In this document: in pieces, positions 33,541-39,939 of the stretch
How the letters are laid out: the number at the start of each line of letters is the position of its first letter
Numbering within the stretch: the first letter of the stretch is position 1
Source: Clostridia bacterium
GTDB taxonomy: Bacteria; Bacillota; DTU025
Assembly (NCBI GenBank): GCA_034926675.1
Contig: JAYFQW010000034.1
Span: forward strand, 1 to 39,939
Direction: 5' to 3'
DNA: 39,939 nucleotides
Notes under the pieces: generated by a model
The model's database searches: none
What the model was told of the DNA's origin: nothing
Seen by the model: only the letters and a program-made list of their open reading frames with translations
Translations under genes and position numbers: made by a program

Positions 33541-35414
33541 TACCCCACGCTGTCCTGCGCCGCCTGCATCCCCTGCTCCGCAAGCACCGCCTGCAGCACA
33601 ACCCCCACGCCTTCCGGATCCAACCTACCAAGGTCATCCTGTAGTTCCTCTGCCCATGTGCGAATCCGCGCGGGCTCTGGCGGATCCTCCCTGGACACGA
33701 ATATCTGGGTGTGCTTCGTGCTCATCGCGCGTTCAGCTGTGGTGAGTATCTCCTCGAACAGCCGCTCCCCTGGCCTAGTCCCAGTGTATTCGATCTTGAT
33801 GTCCTCGCCCGGTTCGCACCCGGATAGGCGTATGATCTGCTCGGCCAGTTCCACGATCTTCACAGGCTCACCCATGTCGAGGATGAACACCTCTCCGCCC
33901 TGACCCATAGCGCCTGCCTGCATCACCAGCTGAACGGCCTCGGGTATGGTCATGAAGTAGCGGGTCATGTCGGGGTGAGTCACCGTGACGGGCCCGCCCT
34001 CTGCTATCTGCCTTCGGAAGATAGGAACAACGCTGCCGCGGCTTCCGAGGACGTTGCCGAACCTCACGGCCATGAACTTGGTCTTGCTCTCAGTGCCAAT
34101 AGCTTGTACCACCATCTCGGCCGCGCGCTTGCTCATGCCCATCACGCTGACGGGGTTGACGGCCTTGTCGGTGGAGATCATCACGAACCTTCTGGCGCCG
34201 TGCTTGTCAGCAGCCGTGGCAACGTTTCTGGTGCCGAACACATTGTTGGTCAGCGCCTCTTTAGGGTTGGCCTCCATGAGCGGCACGTGTTTGTGCGCTG
34301 CAGCATGGAACACCACGCTCGGCTTGTACCGCTCAAACACCATGTCTATCCTGCTAGCGTCGCGGATATCCGCGATCACCGGGAACGTCTTGAGCCTGGG
34401 GAACTTGCGCTTCAGGTCCTGCTCTATCTCAAATATGCTGTTTTCGCCGTGCCCGAGGAGCACTATGTACTGAGGCTCGAACCTCGCCGCCTGCCGGCAT
34501 ATCTCCGAGCCTATAGACCCCCCGGCCCCTGTCACTAGCACCTTCTGCCCTCGGAGATAAGCCCCGATCTCGTTCAAGTTCAGCTGTACAGGCTCCCGAC
34601 CCAGCAGGTCCTCGATCTGGATATCCCGCAGTTGCTTGACGCTGACCTTGCCGTCTACAAGCTCGTACACCCCGGGCAGGGTCTTGATCCTCACCTTGAG
34701 ATCCCTGCATGCATCCATGATCTCGCGGATCACGGTCCCGGGGGCAGACGGCATCGCCACAATGACTTCGTTCACGCGACGCTGCTCGATGATTCTAGCC
34801 ATCTGATCCCGCGTCCCCAGCACCGGCAGGCTGTTGAGCACCCCTCCGCACTTGTCGGGGTCGTCGTCTATGAACCCCACAGCAGTCAGTCCCATCTCTG
34901 GATGGGCGAGCAGTTCCTTGGCCACCATCGACCCGGCAGATCCGGCTCCCACGATTGCTACCCTGCGACCGTTCCCGTTGGATCCGTTGCTGCCATTGGA
35001 TTGATGATTCCTTGAGATCTCCGCCATCAACCTGACCCTGAATCGGCTCAGCCCAATCAAGGCCATGGCGAAAAGATATGAAATCAGCAGCGCTCCCCGC
35101 GATGACAGAGCAGCGGGCCATACGGCGATGACGATGAGGTCAGCGACATAGGATGAGGTGACCCCTGCGGCTACGGCCATCATGTCACGTACGCTCGCGT
35201 ACTTCCATAGCCGCTGGTACATCCCGAATACCGACATCGCCAGGATCCTCACGGGCAGAGTCGCGGGCCACGCCCGCATGCATGATTGCGCCATGCCCGG
35301 CGGCACAACGCCATCGAACCTCACCAGCAGCCCGATCATATCGGCCGCCATGAGGGCCGCCGAGTCAAGGAGCAGATACCTCACTTGCGATATCCGCCAC
35401 GACCTGGGGATCAC
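33540..35414 (-). CDS. Membrane-bound UDP-GlcNAc 4,6-dehydratase, CapD/WbpM/PglF type
   Basis: I start at GTG 35414 (624 residues): GGGAGGAAG lies ten bases upstream, and the decayed paralogue has its start at the same place. Four hydrophobic segments occupy about residues 10-125. Two Rossmann motifs follow: VAIVGAGSAGSMVAKELL (sensor-like domain) and KVLVTGAGGSIGSEICRQ (catalytic domain), with FHAAAHKHVPLMEANPKEAL, STDKAVNPVSVMGMSKRAAE (Ser-Thr-Asp-Lys and Met-x3-Lys) and RFGNVLGSRGSVVPIF. The reaction converts UDP-GlcNAc to a 4-keto-6-deoxy sugar, a precursor of bacillosamine, QuiNAc or FucNAc. It lies 72 bases after wzz. Open frame continues to a TTG at 35477. Confidence 0.93.
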   Translation of the reverse strand: MIPRSWRISQVRYLLLDSAALMAADMIGLLVRFDGVVPPGMAQSCMRAWPATLPVRILAMSVFGMYQRLWKYASVRDMMAVAAGVTSSYVADLIVIAVWPAALSSRGALLISYLFAMALIGLSRFRVRLMAEISRNHQSNGSNGSNGNGRRVAIVGAGSAGSMVAKELLAHPEMGLTAVGFIDDDPDKCGGVLNSLPVLGTRDQMARIIEQRRVNEVIVAMPSAPGTVIREIMDACRDLKVRIKTLPGVYELVDGKVSVKQLRDIQIEDLLGREPVQLNLNEIGAYLRGQKVLVTGAGGSIGSEICRQAARFEPQYIVLLGHGENSIFEIEQDLKRKFPRLKTFPVIADIRDASRIDMVFERYKPSVVFHAAAHKHVPLMEANPKEALTNNVFGTRNVATAADKHGARRFVMISTDKAVNPVSVMGMSKRAAEMVVQAIGTESKTKFMAVRFGNVLGSRGSVVPIFRRQIAEGGPVTVTHPDMTRYFMTIPEAVQLVMQAGAMGQGGEVFILDMGEPVKIVELAEQIIRLSGCEPGEDIKIEYTGTRPGERLFEEILTTAERAMSTKHTQIFVSREDPPEPARIRTWAEELQDDLGRLDPEGVGVVLQAVLAEQGMQAAQDSVG

Positions 35415-35486
35415 TGCGCCACTTCCTCCCATGCACTGGAACGCGAGATACGAGCGCATTTGGCCAATCAGAAGCAAAGGCCGGAC

Positions 35487-36968
35487 TTATGTGCGCTTCA
35501 TCGTTCTGCTATTCCTGCTCGACTGCGAAGGATGGGAAACAGCGACTTGCTCAACCCTGCAGCCTGGATGAACCGGTATGGCGCCTAGTACGGGAACTCC
35601 GAGCGCCGCCTCGACCTCTTCCGCTGATTTCATGGACGTGTCGGCCAACTCCAAAACGAAAGCCGCGCCAACTCCCACAAAAAGCCCGAGCACGCCCGCG
35701 ATGGCGGTGTTGAGAACCTTTCTGGGTTTCGAGGGCTTTTCCGGGACTATGGCCGCGTCTATGAGCCTTATCTCCGGCGCCTGCATCTGCTCGCTGAGGC
35801 GAACTTCCTCATACTTCGTCCGGAGCATCACGTATACTCTCTGAGCCATTTCGAACTCCCGGATAACCCTGGCCAAATCGAGTTCACGCTCTGGCAGCTT
35901 TTCGAGCCTTGCCTCATCAATCGCGATGAGCTTGTCTAGAGCGTCTATCTTCGCCTGGGCCGCAGCCATCTGGCTTTCCGCCTCGATTACCTGCGCCAGC
36001 AAGGCCTGACGAATGGGGTTGGGCGTCTCCACCTGGGCGCCCACTACCCGCGCCACGGCCGAGCCCAGGGCTCCCTTAGCCTCAGCAATCTCAGCCGCAA
36101 GCCGCTGCACTTCCGGGTGAAGGTCAGTATACTTCTCCCCGGCCACCGCAAGCTTCATTTCGAGATCTGCGAGTCTCCCGCGGTATTGAGCCACCACCGG
36201 ATCTTCGACAATAGTCTCCTGCGAAAGCACCGTCTCGCTCATCCCCTGAATCTGCTGTCGAATCTCCTTGAGCTGAGCCTGGCTCTGCCCCAGAGCCATC
36301 TGCTCTTCAGCCCTCAGCGTTTCCAGCGCAAGAAGCTTCTTTATCTGCTCCTCGGCCTCCGCGGTAAGCTCGACTATCCTCTTGCCCGCTTTCACAGCAA
36401 GCACGCGTTCCTCTGCCCGCCTAAGTTCTAGGTCGGACAATTCCACCTGCTCCATGAGGTACTCGGCTGCGGTCCTCGAAGCAGATCTGTTCATATCCAT
36501 GTCGTACTCTATGAGCACGTCCACCAGGGCATTGGCTAGATCGCACGCCATTGTCTTGTCAGGCAACTGCACTTTCAGTTGCAGCACATCGGTCTTCATT
36601 ACTGACTTGGTGTTGATCACTTTCTTCAGTTTCTCAATGCGCGGAACACCCACGCCCGGTTCGAGTCCAAGCTTACCCAGGGCCCGCATCAAGATCGTTC
36701 GGCTTTGAAGGAGCTGAACGTAGTTCTGAGCAGTGTTCGATATCCCAGGCATTCCGACCCCGATAAGGGGAATCTCGCTGAGCGAAAGGTCGAAGTCGGA
36801 ACTCTTGCCCTTGATCATCAGGGTAGTCTCGGCCTCGTAGATCGGGGTGACCACGCAGCTCACAATGAACGCCACGATCATCGCGACCACGGTCAAGCCA
36901 ACAATCAGCCAGCCGCGCTTCAGTATCGTCTGCCATAATTCCTGTAGACTGATCTCTTCCTCGCCCAT
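35487..36968 (-). CDS. Wzz/GumC-type polysaccharide co-polymerase (chain-length determinant)
   Basis: The 493-residue protein has the classic layout: N-terminal membrane helix (about residues 19-41, WLIVGLTVVAMIVAFIVSCV), the Wzz-domain start ISLQELWQTILKRGW, a long coiled-coil middle (about 170-390, rich in Glu, Leu, Ala and Gln), then the proline motif VPEKPSKPRKVLN and a second membrane helix (AIAGVLGLFVGVGAAFVLEL). The C-terminus KSAEEVEAALGVPVLGAIP is typical of GumC/Wzc, but no Walker A or tyrosine cluster follows, so there is no BY-kinase on this polypeptide. It spans the inner membrane and sets chain length, working with the Wzy polymerase and the SLBB export protein, whose gene ends 13 bases upstream. 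Confidence 0.92.
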   Translation of the reverse strand: MGEEEISLQELWQTILKRGWLIVGLTVVAMIVAFIVSCVVTPIYEAETTLMIKGKSSDFDLSLSEIPLIGVGMPGISNTAQNYVQLLQSRTILMRALGKLGLEPGVGVPRIEKLKKVINTKSVMKTDVLQLKVQLPDKTMACDLANALVDVLIEYDMDMNRSASRTAAEYLMEQVELSDLELRRAEERVLAVKAGKRIVELTAEAEEQIKKLLALETLRAEEQMALGQSQAQLKEIRQQIQGMSETVLSQETIVEDPVVAQYRGRLADLEMKLAVAGEKYTDLHPEVQRLAAEIAEAKGALGSAVARVVGAQVETPNPIRQALLAQVIEAESQMAAAQAKIDALDKLIAIDEARLEKLPERELDLARVIREFEMAQRVYVMLRTKYEEVRLSEQMQAPEIRLIDAAIVPEKPSKPRKVLNTAIAGVLGLFVGVGAAFVLELADTSMKSAEEVEAALGVPVLGAIPVHPGCRVEQVAVSHPSQSSRNSRTMKRT

Positions 36969-36981
36969 GAGCGGCCCCCCG

Positions 36982-39939
36982 TTAGCGCGTTATAATCGCC
37001 TTGATCTGGTTCACAACTGAAAGGATCGAGATGATCATGTTCCAGTCTATCTTCTCAGAGAGCGGGACTATCACGATATCGCCCGACTTGAGCTCGGGAT
37101 TGCTGCCCTTAGTCGGGTCGATGGCTATTCCTTTTGCGGTCGTGTCGCCCAGGGCTATCTGGACGGCCTGTTCGCCTGTGTACACCATGATCTTGTCCAG
37201 ACGGGCGGCGGCCATCGGGCCTCCCGCCATCGCCAGGCTATCGATGAGTTTCATGCCGGTCTTGTAGTCGTACAGGCCTGGCCGCGCCACCCCGCCCATG
37301 ACTACGATCCTCCGGAGGGCCTCGGGGACGAACACCACATCTCCGTCTTCCAAGGCCATGGCCTCGCTCTGCGGACTGTCTCCCGAGAGCAGCCCCTCCA
37401 CGTCGGCTTCGACCACCCGGCTGGCGCTCTCGCCCCTTCGGGTGATGACTACCCGAGCGCCGTCGCCTGCCTGGGTTAGCCCGCCTGCGGCGGATATGGC
37501 GTCAAGGATTGTCGCGCCGCGGCGGAGTTCAAACTCACCCGTGCGGATGATGTGCCCCGCCACCTGCACCCTGATTCGCCCGGACGGAACGAAGAGTATG
37601 TCGCCCGCAGTAAGGGTCGGGTTACGCTTAATGTCGCCTTCGAATGCCAGGCGGTCGTCGGCCACCGACAGACGCAGGGCGTCCTCCACGCGCTCGCCGC
37701 GGTAGAGCCTCACCCGGTCCAGGTCAGCCTTGGCTGACGGCCCTCCGGCCATCGCCAGCGCCTCCATCAGGGTCATTCCCTCGGTGTAGACATACACTCC
37801 CGGTCGGGTTACCTCGCCCATAACCGCCACCTGCCGGCGCGTGTCTGATATAAACACCACGTCTCCGTCGGAGAGGGTGTGTCCGATGTCGCCCCCGCGC
37901 AAGGCCTGGTCAAGGTCTACTGTGGCCGACGGACCCGATTTGCCCGCAGGGATCACCAGCACCGACCGCCCATTCCCGTCGGGTGCAATCCCGCCCGCGG
38001 CAGCCACTGCGTCGATCACCCGAGCGCCAGCTGGGATCTCGTATGCCCCAGGCCTTCCGACCTTCCCGATCACGCTCACAGTGATCATTCGCGAACCCAC
38101 GCTCACCACATCGCCCGGGTTGACCGCGGGGTTGTCGGTTACCTTGCCGGAGAACAACACTCCGCCGTGCCCGATGGGCTCAGCCGCGCCCGATGCGAGC
38201 GCGCCGTCTTTGTAGATCGTTACGCTCTCCAGCGACGCCCTGGCAGTAGTGCCCCCGGCGGCGGCTATCGCGTCCAGCAGCTTTGCCCCACGCGGAAGCT
38301 TGTAGGCCCCGGGCCGCGCCACTTCGCCCAGCACCAGAACCTGCCCTCGCGCCTCGGGCACGAACAGGGCATCCCCATCCTCAACGGTCGGCGGAGCTCC
38401 TGTAACTCGACCCGCGAGCAACCCTTCAATATCTATCTCCGCGACAGTCGCGCCCGATGGTCCTCTCCTGGTGAGCACAACCGCGGTCCCATCGCCGTCA
38501 GCTCTCAGGCCGCCCGCCGCCGCCACTGCGTCAAGAACACTCGCTCCTCGCAGCAGCTCGACCTGTCCGGGCCTGCCCACGAACCCCGCTGCCTGAACCC
38601 GGATCGCAGCGCTCGCCACGATAACCACGGAACCAGGCTGAATCACCGGGTTCGCCTTCACGTCTCCTTCATATAGGAGGGTTTCCCCTGCGATCGCCAG
38701 AGTAAGCGGATCTGCAGTGTTCTCCCCGCGGTACACCTTCACAATTGATAGATCAGCCTTTGCCGTCGGCCCGCCGGCCGCGGCTAGAAGGTCCATGAGT
38801 GTGACATCCCGTCCAACCGGGTACACCCCTGGCCTGGCCACCTCGCCCAGGATAGCCGCTTGCTCCCTGGCCTCCGGTATGTAGATCACATCGCCCTCTG
38901 CTAGGGCATAGTTGGATTCCGACTTCTGGTCGCGCAGCACGGCTTCGGCATCCACTGCCAAGCTACCGGGCTTCGCGTTTGCGACTGCCTTCCTAGTCAA
39001 CACCGCCGCCCTGCCATCCGCGCCAGCCGCGAGCCCCCCTGCCGCCGCAATCGCGTCGACAACTTTCGCGCCTGCGGGAAGCTCGTATGCCCCTGGCCTC
39101 GCGACTCGTCCTATCACATTCACCGCCACCACGCGGCTGCCAACAACGATGATATCCCCAACACCCAGCACAGGATTGTCCTTGTTGGCGTCTCCTGTGA
39201 ACAGTTCCTTGCCGGCGCCAATCGGGGAGCTCGCGCCCTTTGAGGCATCGCCCCCGGCGTACACCGTAACGTTCTCAAGCGATGCCTTCGCAGTGGGCCC
39301 GCCCGCAGCGGCTATGGCGTCCATCAGCCTTGCTCCACGCGGAAGCCTGTAAGCCCCAGGCCTCGCCACCTCGCCCATCACCAGGGCCTGCCCTCGCGCC
39401 TCGGGCACGAACAGGGCATCCCCATCCTCAACGGTTGGCGGAGCTCCTGTAACTCGACCCGCGAGCAACCCTTCTACATCTATCTCCGAGACAGTCGCGC
39501 CCGATGGTCCTCTCCTGGTGAGCACAACCGCGGTCCCATCGCCGTCAGCTCTCAGGCCGCCCGCCGCCGCCACTGCGTCAAGAACACTCGCTCCTCGCAG
39601 CAGCTCGACCTGCCCAGGCCTGCCGACGAACCCCGCTGCCTGAACCCGGATCGCGGCGCTCGCCACGATAACCACGGAACCAGGCTCGATCACTGGATTC
39701 GCCTTCACGTCCCCTTCATATAGGAGCGCTTCCCCTGCGACAGCCAGGGTCAGCGGATCAGCAGTGTTCGCCCCGCGGTACACCTTCACAACTGATAGAT
39801 CAGCCTTTGCCGTCGGCCCGCCGGCCGCGGCTAGAAGGTCCATGAGTGTGACGTCCCGTCCAACCGGGTACACCCCTGGCCTGGCCACCTCGCCCAGGAT
39901 AGCCGCTTGCTCCCTGGCCTCCGGTATGTAGATCACATC
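36982..39939 (-). CDS. Giant multi-SLBB polysaccharide export protein (Wza-related), 5' end off the window
   Basis: At least 984 residues are visible and the frame continues past the right edge. It consists of about eleven SLBB (soluble ligand-binding beta-grasp) modules spaced about 87 residues apart, alternating two types: A (ILGEVARPGVYPVGRDVTLM, AAGGPTAKADL, VKVYRG) and B (AAGFVGRPGQVELLRGASVL, AAGGLRADGDGTAVVLTRRG), each pair closed by EDGDALFVPEARGQ. Units of four modules repeat with a period of 1047 bases (349 residues): 38341-38892 and 39388-39939 are nearly identical. The last module is followed by GDIVIVPLSEKIDWNMII, then SILSVVNQIKAIITR, a hydrophobic tail. SLBB modules in Wza form periplasmic rings; two or three is normal. 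The N-terminal Poly_export domain and signal peptide would lie outside the window. It is the first visible gene of the cluster. Confidence 0.88.
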   Translation of the reverse strand, partial: DVIYIPEAREQAAILGEVARPGVYPVGRDVTLMDLLAAAGGPTAKADLSVVKVYRGANTADPLTLAVAGEALLYEGDVKANPVIEPGSVVIVASAAIRVQAAGFVGRPGQVELLRGASVLDAVAAAGGLRADGDGTAVVLTRRGPSGATVSEIDVEGLLAGRVTGAPPTVEDGDALFVPEARGQALVMGEVARPGAYRLPRGARLMDAIAAAGGPTAKASLENVTVYAGGDASKGASSPIGAGKELFTGDANKDNPVLGVGDIIVVGSRVVAVNVIGRVARPGAYELPAGAKVVDAIAAAGGLAAGADGRAAVLTRKAVANAKPGSLAVDAEAVLRDQKSESNYALAEGDVIYIPEAREQAAILGEVARPGVYPVGRDVTLMDLLAAAGGPTAKADLSIVKVYRGENTADPLTLAIAGETLLYEGDVKANPVIQPGSVVIVASAAIRVQAAGFVGRPGQVELLRGASVLDAVAAAGGLRADGDGTAVVLTRRGPSGATVAEIDIEGLLAGRVTGAPPTVEDGDALFVPEARGQVLVLGEVARPGAYKLPRGAKLLDAIAAAGGTTARASLESVTIYKDGALASGAAEPIGHGGVLFSGKVTDNPAVNPGDVVSVGSRMITVSVIGKVGRPGAYEIPAGARVIDAVAAAGGIAPDGNGRSVLVIPAGKSGPSATVDLDQALRGGDIGHTLSDGDVVFISDTRRQVAVMGEVTRPGVYVYTEGMTLMEALAMAGGPSAKADLDRVRLYRGERVEDALRLSVADDRLAFEGDIKRNPTLTAGDILFVPSGRIRVQVAGHIIRTGEFELRRGATILDAISAAGGLTQAGDGARVVITRRGESASRVVEADVEGLLSGDSPQSEAMALEDGDVVFVPEALRRIVVMGGVARPGLYDYKTGMKLIDSLAMAGGPMAAARLDKIMVYTGEQAVQIALGDTTAKGIAIDPTKGSNPELKSGDIVIVPLSEKIDWNMIISILSVVNQIKAIITR

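Overview
The window looks like a stretch of a moderately GC-rich bacterial chromosome. Strong purine-rich Shine-Dalgarno sequences (GGAGG/AGGAGG types), many ATGA start/stop overlaps and the gene families suggest a Firmicutes-like (Bacillota) anaerobe or thermophile, but nothing here fixes the taxon. Almost every real gene lies on the minus strand. There is no rRNA, no tRNA that I can see, and no CRISPR array.

Left third (1-13.6 kb): a defence locus. In transcription order (right to left) it holds a WYL-domain regulator split by an in-frame TGA, a CARF-HEPN ribonuclease (Csx1/DxTHG family), Csx15 overlapping it by four bases, a CARF/PD-(D/E)xK nuclease of the Can2/Card1 type, and a complete type III-B effector complex in the order cmr2-cmr3-cmr1-cmr4-cmr5-cmr6. 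Downstream lie the decayed 3' part of csb2, the Cas5-Cas6 gene of type I-G (formerly I-U) systems, and a convergent cas2 with no cas1. Cmr2 keeps its GGDD palm motif, so the complex should make cyclic oligoadenylate to switch on the two CARF effectors; Csx15 may tune that signal. An IS1634-type transposase fragment sits at the left edge.

Middle (13.6-16.9 kb): an ankyrin-repeat gene with no usable start codon, a 430-base imperfect palindrome, a helicase-like fragment, and IS66 and IS3 remnants. This scrap zone separates the defence locus from the polysaccharide locus.

Right part (17-39.9 kb): one long minus-strand exopolysaccharide/capsule cluster. In transcription order: a giant SLBB-repeat export protein running off the right edge, a Wzz/GumC-type chain-length protein, a membrane-bound UDP-GlcNAc 4,6-dehydratase (CapD/WbpM type), a decayed second copy of the wzz-capD pair, a GT32-like glycosyltransferase, a UDP-sugar epimerase, a GT4 glycosyltransferase, a Wzy-like polymerase, a second GT4, an IS1634 fragment, the three-gene UDP-L-FucNAc pathway (fnlA-fnlB-fnlC), a WbuB-like GT4, a PglC-like priming sugar transferase and a PglD-like acetyltransferase. 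Together they would prime an undecaprenyl-linked sugar, extend it with L-FucNAc and other sugars, polymerise it and export it. No Wzx flippase is visible.

Main points for a second look: the multi-effector type III-B locus with its broken regulator and type I-G relic, the decaying wzz-capD tandem duplication, the SLBB protein built from near-identical 349-residue repeats, and the palindrome at 14.63-15.06 kb.
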